This document shows, one piece after another, positions 39,575-52,387 of a DNA stretch of 64,000 nucleotides. The translations under genes and the position numbers were made by a program. The first letter of the stretch is position 1. Each line of letters begins with the position of its first letter. The notes below the pieces were generated by a model. It was not told the DNA's origin. It did not search any database and saw only the letters and a program-made list of their open reading frames with translations. This stretch comes from Agelaius tricolor. Lineage: Eukaryota; Chordata; Aves; Passeriformes; Icteridae. Where the stretch lies: contig JALJCS010000022.1 in NCBI GenBank assembly GCA_023055355.1, positions 7,177,001-7,241,000 of the forward strand. Reading direction: 5' to 3'.

Positions 39575-39592
39575 GTGATGTGATGTGATGTG
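39575..39592. repeat. Pentanucleotide (GTGAT)n run
   Basis: Three and a half copies of GTGAT (GTGATGTGATGTGATGTG), preceded by a T run. Short simple repeat. Confidence 0.9.
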
Positions 39593-41849
39593 CAAGGGAA
39601 GTTATATCACCAAAATTCACATCCAGTGGTTCTTCCACTAGAGAAAAGCATTTACCCCAAAGCAGCATTGTTTGCTTTGCACTACCTTCTTCCTTATATG
39701 AAGTTTTTCATGAAATAAGATGTTTAGATTTCACACTATTTTGCTCCTCATACAGTGGTTACACACAACAGGGCTGCTCTGCCCAGTTAAATATCTTTAC
39801 ATTTCTGTAAGATTTTTGTGGCTTCATCTAAAATGTATGTCTAGAAATGTGTGAGTGTTCTGAGCCTAAGATTCAGAACAAATATCTCACCTAGCTGCTC
39901 ATGCATACTGGTCACAGCTATCATTTTTGTGTGTTGTGTATAGTAAATCAATGGAAAAGGTATAGATGTTCAATTTGTTGCACAGAATTACATTAGCAAT
40001 ATTTTAAGATTTCTGAGTAGCATTTTTCTTCTCTGGCATATGGGAAAGCTAAAAATAACCTGAGAAATGCTGCCTGGAGTAAGCCACAGTTTTTTTCATG
40101 AAGACCATATTTGTGTGCGTGTGTTTATTCCTAAAATATACACTAACACCTCAAAACCTGTTGATGTTTTGCTTGAGTCCTTAACTTCAAGTTTTTAAAA
40201 ATTGTATATCAATTCTAAAGTGTACCCAGTCTCTAAATGTGCAAATTTTTTTTTTTTTAATCCCTATGTTCTTTTCTCTGCTTCTTTATTTCTGTCCTCA
40301 TGGGCAAACAGGTGTTGTGAGAAAACGTTAGACGTGATGTAGAGGAGGTTTGTCTAGGTGGAGGTTGATTTCCTAGTATTTCACCCTAACAGGAGAGTAA
40401 AGCCTTTGCTTATTACCTACTTGATCTGTAGGATCTGTAAATTCACAATTAGTTCTGAGAACCTGATTTTGTGTAGGTTTTTGATAAAAATGTATCTTTC
40501 CACTTCACAGAGTGTGTTTGGCACACATACTGCATAATCAGATGACTACAGAAATTGTTTGGCTAAAAATATATTATTTGTGTTGAACAAAATTGCAAAT
40601 AAATTTCGTGCTCAATTATAGAGGAATTTTGGCTTACAAGGAAAAGTGTAGGTGTTTCAGTGGTATTGGCATGCTGTGAATAGAACTCTTAAATCAATGT
40701 ATTATGCATAATTGCAAATCCAGAGTATCGAAGTAATTGTGCTGATTGTTTTAAAGCAGAAGTGTTTATATGTTTCTGTAAATGTTATGAATAATGACAC
40801 TCTACCTTTTAATGAATTCAGTTTTTGCAGCATCTTATTTCATAAAGTAGACAGGTACAAAATTCAGCAAATGCAAAGCAATTTTATATACTTATACTTT
40901 TAAGTACCCTTAGGATTCTCCTCAGACAAGGCTTGGTCATGGAAATCTTGTCTTTGGATATGAAATCCATGAGAATGAGATATTTCCAGAATTATTTAAA
41001 CTGAACATACCAAAGCGTGGAAAGAGTTATGCTATAAGAATAACTAACAAGCACATTGATGGGAATATTGCTCTGTTTACTGGGCCTTTCTGTACACCTG
41101 ATTTGCACATGCCATTCTCTGACTGGCTGCTCTTTTAGTTATGTGTATTTTCTTAGTACCTCTTTTGGTTTTAGATCAGAAGTTATTTCTTATCTTTAAA
41201 GTAGGACATTTCTGTCCTTAAAAGGAAAGAGAAGAAATAGGTACAGAAACTATAATGTTTCATCAGCCATTTCCCATGTTTCCAGGTAGAACCAGGTACT
41301 GGAGGGTTCTCTTTGATGTTTAGCAACTTGCAGTCCTTAGCTCTAATTCAGAGGCTTTACCTTCATGCTTGTTTCCAGCTCCCTACTCAAGATTCAGCTC
41401 TGCCTTCCAACAATGTCACTGAAACTGCAGCAGACACAAGACAAAAGCACTGCCTGGGCTTTTCTTCACACAACTTGGCAACCTCTATGCCAGGCAATAT
41501 TTAAGTTTATGCTACTTTTCACTGAAGTTTTTATCATTCTGTACCACCTATCAAACTGTTTTTGTGCCTGAAGTGAATGTGAATTATTTGCATAGAAGGC
41601 CCCTGCCCTGGATGACTCAAAGCTCACCCAAACTTCAGAGCCACCCCATGTGCCATCCAACACATCCAATGTGTTTCCCATGACTGTCCAACCCAGCAGC
41701 ACTTTACTGCTTGGTTCTGTCTGCTGTGCATTGGACATCATAATTCTTCAATTTCTGGTTGCAGGGTGGCTCAATTTCAACAAAAAGGTTGAAGCTTTTT
41801 AGTTTTTAGGTAGGCTATGAGCCCTCTCTGTTCTGCTGTCACTATGTGC

Positions 41850-42046
41850 CCTATTAAAGTTTGTCCCCATGTTTCTTATCAGCTCCCTTATCAGCTCTTG
41901 CCCCCAGAGACTTCTCTTCTCCAGACTGAACAACCACAGCTCTCAGAGCCTTTCCTCACAGGAGAGCTGTTCCTTCTCTCTGGCAATTTTGGTGGCCCTC
42001 CCCTGGATCCACTCTAACAGGTCCATGTCCTTCCTGTGCTGTAGAA
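41850..42046 (-). mobile_element. CR1 LINE fragment, antisense
   Basis: Reads as the reverse complement of the CR1 region upstream of the 3' end. Ordered matches are GAGACTTCTCTTCTCCAGAC, TGAACAACCACAGCTCTCAG, AGCCTTTCCTCACAGGAGAG and GTGGCCCTCCCCTGGATCCA, then CTCTAACAGGTCCATGTCC and TTCCTGTGCTG. A small internal tandem (CTTATCAGCTCC then CTTATCAGCTCT) lies at its left end. ORFs of 66-74 codons over it are repeat by-products. Confidence 0.9.
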
Positions 42047-43310
42047 AATTCATCTCATTTGTTCCCCTGCATATTGTGAGAGGCAGTTTCTGATTTTCCA
42101 CTGATTGTTCAGGAAGGTGTGAGTGCTTCCAGGCAGACTGGATCACTTAGGTGTGACTAACTCAAATTTTCAAATAAACTGTGAGGCTGGTTTATTGAAT
42201 TACAGGGTGTGGATTCCATTCACTGGCTTTGGCAAAGCAGAGGTAGAAACATTTTATAAGGTGTTAATTTCAGTAATAATCTGAAGAATTATCTTTTCAT
42301 AATAGGAAAACCAGCAAAATACTGGAATTTGAAAAATGAGTGGGCTGAATCAGGATTTACAGTAGGATTCTTTAATGGTACTGAAGGAACCTTCTCCTTG
42401 GACCATTACTTCTGAAAATCAAAAGATTCCGAATGGTACACTGCAATAAACTAAACACTGCAGTAAAGTAGAAGTTAAAAAGGCAGTTAGACTGCAATGA
42501 AATTGGGAAGAACATTGAGTTTGTATCAGTGCTATCTCCTTCAAAAATCAGCAGTATTTGTGATATGTGATCACTTCCAGATAAAATAAATCTGTTAGAG
42601 TTTCCTGTAACAAAGACTGTAAAACATTATTGTTCATTAGTGTGAAGCAGTAAAGTTTTTAACAGATACATAAGAAATAAAATTTTCCCTTTTTTCATCT
42701 TTGGTATATTTTAATCTTACTAGATTTTTATTTAAAGTAGAATTTTTGCCTTTGAGTGCCATTCCTTGTACTATATCCTTGGCAAAATGACCTTTTTCTT
42801 ATCTTTATTATCCAGCTTTCAGTAAGAGACTAGAAAGTTTATAGAGGTACTTGCTGTCACCTTCTTGTCTCAACTGTTTAGGCCTTTAAAAATGATGTAC
42901 AAATATTGAACCAGCTGCAGTTAATAAATAGTTACTCTTTTCTACAAACAACTTATTGGTTATTAAAGGAAAAGTCACTGGGCTGTTGGAAAAGTAGAGA
43001 AGCAATTTATTTTATATTGAGAAAAATTTCAAGTTGTAGGAATCAGAAGGAATAAAATATACCCTTCTGAATGTGTTTAAATGTCATTTTATGTGCAGAA
43101 AAGAGCATTATCCAATGACTCACAAATATAATTTATGTTTTGCAACACCGAGCACACAAATGCAGGATGATCTTTAAGATCACCACTAAATACACCAAGA
43201 GTCACTGACATGACTTTAGCAGTGAGATCCAGTGAGATCATTTCCCTCTGGGCATATGGATGCTGTAAAGTGTGTCTTTCTTGGTCATTTATTTTTCATG
43301 GAGGAAATAT

Positions 43311-43342
43311 TGAATATATATGTGTGTGTATATATATATAAA
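43311..43342. repeat. Compound AT/TG microsatellite
   Basis: ATATATATGTGTGTGTATATATATATAAATATT-type alternating purine-pyrimidine run of about 30 bases: TA units, then four TG units, then TA units. Confidence 0.9.
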
Positions 43343-45135
43343 TATTACCACTTTCTTATAAATTGTCAGACAAACATGAAATATAATCTCCAAAGCCAAC
43401 TGTCATGTACTTCTGTGTACTTTCAGGCTTTGATCATGAATGTTATTTGAATTGCTTTCTCCCATCACTTGTTGAAGTCAAGGCAGAGTTGCACCAGGTC
43501 CTAATGCAGTACAATATACATCCTCCAGTGTACCATTAGAAGGAAAGTAGTTAAATACTCTACTTAACTCTGTTGGTTTATTGAGGAATAGTGGATTTGT
43601 GTGTATGGTTAAATACAGAGTAAGTGCAGAAATATACTTTTTTTAAATGGAAAAAATGTATTCGTTTTCCCATTTTCCTGCCCATTACCTAATTAAATGG
43701 TAGGAGAGCAGCTACAATCTGAATATTTGATTTTTTTTTTCCTCCAGAAGAGTTAAAGCATCTCTTTTCATTCTGTTAGGACTTTCATGAACAATATTCA
43801 TTGAAATGGCAGCAATGTGCAGCATGTTTTGATCTAGCAACAGTTTATAACCAGTTTGCAACCACCTTGCAAAATAAATAGCTAAAGAAGTGTTTAAAGT
43901 AACTAATCCAGATGTCTGTCTCATTAATGACATTTGATTTTGTGAAGATGTAATAGCTCAAGGTGAAAAGGAAGTTAGAGAACTGAAAGGAATTCTCAGA
44001 CAGTGTAGGTACACGTGCACTACACACAGCCATTGGCATCCACAGTTGGAAATGGCAGAAATCCAATATATTTAGTGTGTGATGTCATGCTTTGGGTTTG
44101 GCTTTTTTTTTTTTACACATTCATTTGGGCTTGAATTTATGTGAGAGGGCAAAGTCAGAGAAACTTGTGTAGGATTTGGGATGAAGGATAGGGGAGTTTG
44201 TGAAAGTCTGCCAACCACCTAATATTTCAGGAACATTATTGATCTAATCCAAAAAACTTATATATCTTGTAATACTTGGAATTGGCTTTGTTCCAAAAAG
44301 TTCTACTGTGCAAGATGAGGAAAAAAAAATAGATAAAAGTTTGATTACAGACTTTAGGCATGTTTTAGATATGCCATCTTAGCCACTGAGTATCTTGAGG
44401 ATAAGGTCTAAAACCTTGAATTTATATTCTTTAGAAAGCCAGCACAGAAAGCAAAGGGTAGAGCTGATGTTTTTGCAGCAATCTTTATAATAGCTCTTGC
44501 TGCTGAGGTGTGCTCTATTACTCTGTTTCAGACAGTTTTTCAAAGGACTTAAAATGTCCAAGTGTATCACAGAACTGAAGCTGCCATTAAGAGGTGAAAG
44601 TAGTGCAATCAACTCATTATGAGGGGCAACAATTTTAAATCAGCTGGGAAAGTCAGAAAGCATTATTCAGAAGTGCTTAAGGAGAAAGCATTACATGGAA
44701 GTGGTTAATGAGAGCTGGGACTGAAGGAGAAATTCAAAAGCTCTTCTCTACAATGGGTTATAATTGATCATTGCATGGTACAGCTGTGTAATTGTAGGGT
44801 CTTCCCCCTGCTCACCTGTCTGTCCATCTTCAACTAACCAGCTTTTCTGTAGTAGGCAGATCTCCTCTGAGCACCATTCTGTTCAACATCATGATCATTG
44901 AGTCTGTTGCAAGGTGAGCACTTGTGACAGACAAATGCAGCTATTTGGTAGCTGGGTATTTACAGCACTAGAGATCATCTTCTCATCAGCTGTTTTAGAG
45001 ACTTCACATTAATAGGGCCAGGGAACTGATCCTTGTTGGGAGAGCTCATGTTAAGCTGAAATTCAATATTTTCAGTTACTGAATTTGAGTTAGGCAGTAA
45101 ATCTAATCTTTAGAAAATAGCATTCATCATGCACA

Positions 45136-45420
45136 ATAGAATCATAGATAACTTAGGTTGGAAGGAATCTTTTGTAATCATACATCAGTCAAAGAGACTG
45201 GGGAGGAGCCAAACCCTTGAGCACAATTAAACCCCGCTATGGTGAGATTGTTTAGGGCCCTGTTTGATGGGGTTATGAATATTATTAAGGAAGCTGATTC
45301 TGAAAACTCACTGAGTCCTGTTCAAATGTTCAGCTACTCTGTGACAAGCCTTTACTAATATCTCACCAGAACCTCCCTTCTTGAAATTTCTTTTTACTGC
45401 CCATTTTCTTATTCTTGTGA
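45136..45420 (-). mobile_element. CR1 LINE 3' part, antisense
   Basis: Begins AATAGAATCATAGATAACTT, then AGGTTGGAAGGAATC, the antisense of the CR1 3' terminus with its degenerate 8-bp tail. It continues through GGGCCCTGTTTGATGGGGTT, ATGAATATTATTAAGGAAGC and CCTGTTCAAATGTTCAGCTAC to CCCATTTTCTTATTCTTGTG, all in the antisense CR1 order. Diverged from the consensus, so not recent. Confidence 0.82.
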
Positions 45421-45544
45421 GAAAAGGATAGAATTACCAGAGTCAGCAAGAGACCCCAACTTAGGTTTCTCCTTGGACCGAACAAATCCCTTACTACCAG
45501 ACTTTTCTTCTAATGCTTAGGCCACCTCTATCTCATTGTTTTGT

Positions 45545-45870
45545 TTGCAAAGATACAATGGAAGATTTTTTTGAGTTTTGCTAAAGTCAAAGTTAACACC
45601 ATCCAGCCTTGTCTTTCTCTGAGTCTGTCACACCATTTCCAAAATTTACCAGGTCAGTGGGGCAAACTTTGTCTTTCAGAAATCCGTGCTGGCTGTTCCT
45701 TGCCAAATTCTTGTCCTTCACATGCCTGGACAGGGCTTTTAGGGGGATTTCTTTCATAGTCTTTCTTCTTACCAGTCAAAGATGGCAGCATCTTCTCAAT
45801 GACATTGCCCAGTTCCCAGTATCCCTGCTGCTCCTGGGGACTTGTCTATATCCAATTTAAGTGATTCCCC
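45545..45870 (-). mobile_element. CR1 LINE ORF2 reverse-transcriptase segment, antisense
   Basis: The antisense strand follows the CR1 ORF2 RT region. TTTACCAGGTCAGTGGGGCA, then AACTTTGTCTTTCAGAAATC, CGTGCTGGCTGTTCCTTGCC and CTTGTCCTTCACATGCCTGG correspond to the 'TNL', 'GF-KGKSC', 'SQHGF' and 'H(M/V)ED-K' parts of the enzyme. CATCTTCTCAATGACATTGC fits the region beyond. Stops and indels make it non-functional. In the minus orientation it lies just upstream of the 45136-45420 3' part, but the roughly 1 kb normally between them is reduced to about 120 bases. Confidence 0.68.
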
Positions 45871-46335
45871 AGCTCATTTCTCTGCTAACTCAACCACATG
45901 TAAAACATGAGCAAAAACCAAAATCTGTATTGCTCAGGATTTCAGGTTCTTTTGTGTATGTGGAAAAGAGTTGGCTGTAAAGTTCTTGCAAGAGCTGGAG
46001 AAGTTTTGATGTTAATTTAATTAAAGAACTGCTATAAAGGCACTTCAGTAGCATCATGTAAGAATGCTCAGTGTCTGTTTTTCTGCTGATACTGGCAAGA
46101 AATATTTACCAATTCTTTCTCTTATGCTAGCCCCTAAATTCCTTTCCTTTTTTTCCTGGCCTTTATATTTTAGTAGTTGCAATGTGTACCTTTGTATACT
46201 ATACAGTGTTTTTTAAAAAATGTGTTTAAATTTTGGCAGTGCATGTGCAGTTACAAAACACTGTTGGGAGTTTTAACCTATTTGTGTAGTGAGAGAAGTT
46301 TGGGGTGGGGTTTTTTTTGATTTTTTTTTTTTTAG

Positions 46336-46483
46336 TTTTACAAGCTTTGTGGTAAATTAGGCACAGTTCAAAATGATACTAGCCCAGAAAAGTTTACTGA
46401 AGCTCAGAGCCCAATAAACATGACATTTGCAGAAGATCTTTTTGTGGAGCAATCATTGACCATAGAAAGCATCCCAAATATGG
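46336..46483 (+). CDS. Coding exon D (148 nt)
   Basis: The acceptor is an unusually long T tract (46311-46335, TTTTTTTTGATTTTTTTTTTTTTTAG). The donor is G/GTAGGG at 46484. One frame is open, entering in phase 0 from exon C and leaving one base. It encodes FYKLCGKLGTVQNDTSPEKF, then TEAQSPINMTFAEDLFVEQ and SLTIESIPNM, a polar and acidic segment with an FAEDLF cluster. The leftover G joins AA of exon E to make Glu. Forty-nine codons without a stop in an AT-rich background, with matching phases on both sides, support it. No domain was recognised. T/G-rich runs just past the donor may help its recognition by U-binding splicing factors (inference). Confidence 0.8.
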
Positions 46484-49400
46484 GTAGGGAAGGAAAAGTT
46501 TTTTGGTTTTTTTTTGGTTTTTTTTTTTAATGCAAGATGCCTTGGCTGTAGTTCAATTTAAAGATAAGGGGAACTATACTAAAGCTGTGTTCTGTACTGT
46601 ACAAATTGGTAATGCTCTTTTAGTTCTTCAAAAAAGAAACTAAAGAGAAAGTAGATTTCAGGTGCCTATTACAAAGATTCTGCATCTGATTTTGTTTGAT
46701 TTTTTTTTCTTTTCTTGGTGTTATGTCAATTATAGTCTTCATATTTGTGTTTGATAGCTGCATTGTAGGAGACTCCAGTGTTAAAAATAATCTCTTTTAA
46801 GGGCGTCCTAGGATTTCTTTGCTACTATCTTCTCTGAAATACCCTGACCTCTCTTCTTAATTGTAATAAAATTTTATGTAAATAGATGGTACCTTCTTTT
46901 TGGAATAGGTGCATTCATTTGACTAATTAAAAAGTCTCAATTCCATCATAAAGGCACCATCTTCTTTCAGTGATTTGTTGATACAGTTCAGTCTGTGAGA
47001 GTCTAGGCTGTGTATTTTAGGTCAACAGGTGTGCTAACAAATACAATTGATAGAGATTATATTATTCAGATGTGTGTAGGGTGTCTTAGTAATGGCTCTG
47101 GTTTTCCAAGAGAGGTGATGGAATTGTGAGCTCCCAGGTGTTGTGGAGTGAATCATCCAAAATACCTTTCTCCTAAGCATATTAGATTACTGAGGCATAT
47201 GGACAGAACAGTCAGTGTGATAAGAATATGCTTTCATTGCTTTCACAACAGATGTGGTTATGGAGCCTGACCTCTAGTTTAGAGTATCCTTGTAATCAAC
47301 ATCTCTTCATTTCAACTCTTTCTTCTCTTTCAACTCTTCCAACAGATAAACCATGTTCCATGACAATCTTTGTGACATGTTAACTTGTAGTTTGCAAATA
47401 ATGTAATGCGTGTCCTAATCTTTCAAGCATGTTCACATTGCAGTCCTGTCCTTTGGAGTAAAATTCAGAACAAACAATTTTATAGTTGGTTGTACTATGG
47501 CAGAATTTACTAACAGAACTACTTGTGTGATTGTTGTATCTGGTTTTTGGGAGAAAACCCTTAAGTATGTGATATAAAACAGCTTTTGAAATTGGAGGAG
47601 TGGTTATCTTGGAAAGTGAATCCACAGTGTTGTATAGAAATACTTGAACCTGCAAACTGAGAAACTGTCCTCTATCTGTGATGTGATGTTCCTAATGCAG
47701 ATTCTGATCTACTTTTACAGATATTTTAATCCACAGTGAATGTGACACTGAAGTTATTAAGTGTTGGTATTGGTACCCCGTTCCTTAGCTGGAAATGTCA
47801 GTTAAGACAGTGCATTAATAACTATGAGGTACATGGTGAATCTTTTAAAATTTGTATTCAGAAATTCCCTGTCACTAGTTTAATGAAATCATAAGCAACT
47901 TGAAGTCAATGTGACACAAGAAATGATACTCAAATGTCTCATCTCTAATGAATGACAGTAATTAGCCATATTTCAAGGAAAAGATAATATATCACAGATA
48001 AGGAAGTTCATATTTCATAAAGTGCCCATTATGGGAGATGTAGGGCCAAATGAACTCTTATGTTACACTCTATATAAGCTCTTCTGTCACAGAATATAAT
48101 ATTAAAATGATCATTCTAAGGTAAGTTTTAAGATGGAGAAAACTTTTGAAAATTGATAGCTTTAGTGAACAGTCAAGAGTATATATATTTATATATATTT
48201 ATTTTTATAAGGACTAGTGGAATACTCATTGGAATTAAAAGCAGTTTGGTTCACCTCTGGTCATTTCCACAGTGACTCAAACTGTGCCAGCTTTGTCTTT
48301 TTAAGAAGGCTAAAAATAAAACAATTGTTCTCAAGTATCTAAAAGTCCTTTGCTGCTTATAAAGCCTAGCATGCATCACTGACCCTGTGATATGGGGGCT
48401 TGGAAATGAGCTATGGAATGAGGCTTCCCACATTGAGTGGAGAATCCAGATCTTTCTCTTCCATGTTACAGTGGTGAGGTGCAATAGGCTGTAGCTGATT
48501 GATACCAGAATTTAAATCATCCCAATATCTAAAACTGGGAGTATTGGGTAAATAAAACTGTTTCAATTTACCCATCATAAATAAAAGGGTGGAAAGCTGG
48601 GAAATTATTATCAATGGAGTGGGTAAAAGCTGTGACTTAATCCAAACCCTGCCCATTGCAGGAGCTGCACTAACTTATAGAGACATCTACTAGAAAGCAG
48701 CAGAAAGGGGGACCTCAGTGTACCTGCCCTTTTTGCAAAGTGTTCCCACTCTGACCACAAAATGTGTGTGTGAGTGAGAAAAGTGGTGCATGTTGGAGGG
48801 GATGGATCCCAAGAAGGCTGTGGAGCAGCTTTTGTCCCAGTGCTGGGAACCTGCACACAGGTGAGGTGTCATGTGGATGAAGTCTATGGCTGTCAGCTTG
48901 AAAAGGTGGCCACAAACCAGCTTGTGCTGCTTTGTGCAGGAGTGAGGCATCCTCTCACCTTAAAGCACACAATGGAGGCTCGTTCACAGGAAAAAACAGA
49001 TGGTGACCCTCTTTAATTTCTCATGTGAAAATGTTTGTGATTTTGTGTCTCAGTTTAGGATTTTGTGTTCAAACTCTAGATTAAAAAGCAGAATTGGTGC
49101 ATACCTATGTTCAAGAGCATCTTACTGAAAACAGTCAAGCCTGTTTCTGCATGTGGTGCTTTAGCAATTGTCTGCTAGGAATCTCACACTTAAGTGGAAT
49201 AAAGGGGGAAGAGTATCAATATTTCTAGCATTCTGAAATCTCTTAAAGTTCATAAGACTTTGTTCTTATGTTTTTGTTCTTATGTTATGACTTTGTTCTT
49301 TGTTCCTCTGACTCTGAGGAGAAAACTCAACTTTTTTCCTTTTTTTAAGTATTTTTCAACCTGTTTCCATAAAGATGATCAGTAGAGTCTTCTGTAGAAA

Positions 49401-52155
49401 TATAGGTTTCTTATAAAAATTAATGCATGAAATTCAATTTCCTCATAAATTTCAATACTTTTGAAACACACGTTATATTTGAAAAGATATGTAAGTTTCT
49501 TCAGCAGTACTTGAAATGGAGTCATAGGTATTTCTACAGGTGACAGACTCAGAGTCAGAGTAGCAATTTGGAAGGAATAAAAGATGTACTGTGGACTGGA
49601 ACAAATATTCCTGTTGTATGAATACTATCTGAAGCATCCCATTGATGTGTTTGCATGTTCAGAGAAAATTAACACCGTTACAGTTCATTTTCCTTCCTTA
49701 CAATGTGTAGCTGAGTTATCACTGTTCTAAGGGTGTGGCTTCAAAAGTGCTTGAAATGATTGCAACGCTCCAGATTGTCTAAAGTGTCATAATTAACAAA
49801 GTGAGGTTAATCCAGTATTATCTTAGAGTAATTTTTATAAACAGAGAAGTGTCTGTGGGGTATGGAGTCAGGCTCCCTGAAGTGTGAATGTGCTTTTGCT
49901 GATTGATGGCTTTGCATAATTTAAGTAGTAAAATCTTTACAATGCAGATGAGAACCTTTGAGGGAAAGCAAATATTATCGTATTTCAGTAGCCTTGTAGC
50001 CATTTAAAACATTCCATAGTAAATGACGTTTATTTCATGTTTAGGTTTAGAAATGCTTCTTATGTGTTAGTAGATATCCATCCCACTTTACACACAGAAA
50101 TACTGACAGAGAAAAATTGGAAGCAAGCCCAGGTTTTTTTGCTCCTTATCCAGTGACCTACTCATAAGTGACAGTATTTATATTGGTCCTTCCCATCTAG
50201 ATATGGCTTTCAGCCTAAGAGAGGCAGTAAAATATAGCCCAGTAATTACTGCAGCTTCTCCTAAAAATACAAGGCTTAACTAGAATTCATTCAGAAATAT
50301 GTTGTCAATTTTAAAAATGCAAAATAAAGTGTTGGGATACATTTCTCCCAGAAGATTTTGCTATTGTAATGCCTATTGCTGTAGTAGTCCATTTTTAGAT
50401 GCCTGACTCAGAACTGAATCCAGAGCCATGTGTGGAGCAGAGCCAAGGGGGAATACTGAAAAGGGATGCCTCTTCAAAAGTACCTCAAACACAGCAGAAA
50501 GCTGATTCTGTCAAATCAGGATTTACATCTGAAAATGATCTCCTGGAGTTGTGCTTGTGCTTCTGCTCTCAAAAATCAGTGGATGGCTGCTGTGTTTCCC
50601 CTTTGTGCAGTGCCTCAGACAGTCCCTGAAAAGAAGAGATGGGTGTGCCAGGCCGTCATCAGCCAGCAGGGAGAGAATCATTTCTGTGACCCAAATGTGA
50701 GGCTATAGGGTGCTCTTGTCATTTTCTGCCATAACTGTGACTCTGCTATTGTAGAGAAAAGGGTTCTTGAACTCAACAAATTTGGTGGAAAAATGCCGTG
50801 TGACCTCAGCTGCTGTCCTGGGAGACAGAAGATGGGGATGGCTTTTATAATCTCTGCACTGAGTGATGTCCAAGCCTTTAATCCAGTTATACTGAAGTAA
50901 TGTGGAGTTCATGAATTGCCCTTCAACTCAGAATCAAAAACTTTGTGTCTCTCTAAAAATAGAATAGAAATAGGTTACAAAACTGTACTTTGACCAGGTT
51001 TAATTAATCCTGAATTTTTCATTGTTCCATAGGAAAGTTGAGGAGAAGAATGTTTACTTTTGTTTTCCTGCATGTACTTCTGTAAGAGAGAAACACTGAA
51101 GTCATTAACTATTTTTAGACTCCAGTAAATTCTGAATGCGTGCAAGTTTCTTTGTGTACCAACAAGAATTTATTTGTTTTGGACTTAGGTATCAGTAAAA
51201 TAACAGTTGTTTGCTTTTTGGTTTTGTTGTGTTGGGGCTTTTTTTTTCCTAGTCTTCCAGTGGTTAATACTTTTCACCTGTTTTTATGGTCTATTTAAAA
51301 TCATGCCTTAACTTGAGCTGTCATAAATTTAAGAGCCACTTAAAGTTGTCTTGCCTTCATCCATTACGTCTCAGAGTCTTCAGCTTTTACTGGTACTTGC
51401 AGATTTTGATTTAATAGTCTTTTAAAAGTTGTTCAGTAAAGCAAATAGAGTTCTTGACACTTCAAAGCATATTTCCAGTTTATTCTGGAGCTCTTCTCTG
51501 AATGCACTGCAATTCCCCATTTTCTCTCTACTTTGTGGACCAGTGCCGGTACCAAAGGATGAAATCTGAGAGTTGATCATAAACTGCTGTGGATTTTTTA
51601 AGGCTTCATTCTTGGTAAGGTTCTGGTCAAAAATCATCATAATTTTACAAATCTATGTAAAAGCAGCCCTGCATTGTTGCTGCTGTTTCCCAGCTCCCCC
51701 TTAGGAATAAAGGCATTCTGTGTTTAGGTAGGACCTTGCTTTCAGCTGTGTTGTGATGCATACATCTTCCTTAACATTGTACAGAGTGTCCATCAATGGT
51801 AAATAACAATTTCATACAGATCAATGTCATTTATAATGTGAAAGCTTTATTAGAAAGACTTTATTCCCATGTAATGATTTAAGTAATGGCTTGTATGTGC
51901 TCAAGTATCAGTTGTTATAGGATGGCAATAGAAATAGTAGCTTTTACTTCATCACAAGTACAATTTGTTATAACCTGCCTGTATTTTGATGTATACTCCT
52001 ATTTGGATCAGTCAGTTCTGGTGCTGAACTGAAAGTAAGATCCACTCATAGGTTTTCAGTCATGTGCTAATGCCTTGCAACTTTGAAATATGACCTTTTT
52101 TTATTCTGTTGCTGTAGCAGTTTAACTAATGAAGTATGAACATATTTCTTTACAG
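46484..52155 (+). other. Intron D-E (5.7 kb)
   Basis: AT-rich intron with T/G runs at 46498-46531, an AT/TTA run at 48180-48210 and a small tandem array at 49258-49310. ORFs up to 91 codons on both strands show no recognisable product. A mildly GC-richer part at 48690-48960 carries overlapping minus-strand ORFs and one plus-strand ORF and is unassigned. Confidence 0.7.
49258..49310. repeat. Tandem repeat of TTTGTTCTTATG-like units
   Basis: ACTTTGTTCTTATG, TTTTTGTTCTTATG and TTATGACTTTGTTC-TTTGTTCC follow one another, an imperfect array of 12-15 base units with about four copies. Confidence 0.8.
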
Positions 52156-52189
52156 AAAATTTCTTCAAAACAATTTCAAAACTGAAGCA
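52156..52189 (+). CDS. Microexon E (34 nt)
   Basis: Acceptor CATATTTCTTTACAG (52141-52155) and consensus donor GCA/GTAAGT at 52190. In the required frame two bases complete Glu from exon D, then NFFKTISKLK follows, with two bases (CA) left over. The frame inherited from exon D is open. A 34-nt exon is not frame-neutral, so it must be spliced together with its partners. It lies only 198 bp upstream of microexon F, and CA joins C of that exon to form His. The residues are basic and aromatic, unlike the acidic exon D. Confidence 0.72.
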
Positions 52190-52387
52190 GTAAGTAGTTT
52201 TTTCTAAGTTCCCAACATACTGAGGGGGTGGGGAGTACATTTTAAATTTATTAAGCTATTATCTAGATTTACTGAATATAGATAATTTTCTTTTGACCTC
52301 GTGTGTTTATAATAAATTTATAAACTCATAACTGAGCCTCTTGCTAGAAGGAAAATGTCAAATACCATATTTCCCCCTGCCTTTCAG
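52190..52387 (+). other. Short intron E-F (198 bp)
   Basis: The shortest intron of the gene. It contains a G-run (GAGGGGGTGGGG near 52223), A/T-rich middle sequence and a strong 3' pyrimidine tract, TTTCCCCCTGCCTTTCAG. G-runs in short introns often act as intronic splicing enhancers; that role here is inference. Confidence 0.65.

Larger units (their letters stand above)
33427..46335 (+). other. Intron C-D (12.9 kb)
   Basis: AT-rich intron between exons C and D. It contains four CR1 fragments, a GC-richer patch at 36568-36927 and short tandem repeats. The first 50 bases after the donor include the octamer ATTTGCAT (33462-33469). Two acceptor-like sites followed by open frames (37074 and 41286) are discussed under findings as doubtful alternative terminal exons. 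Confidence 0.7.
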
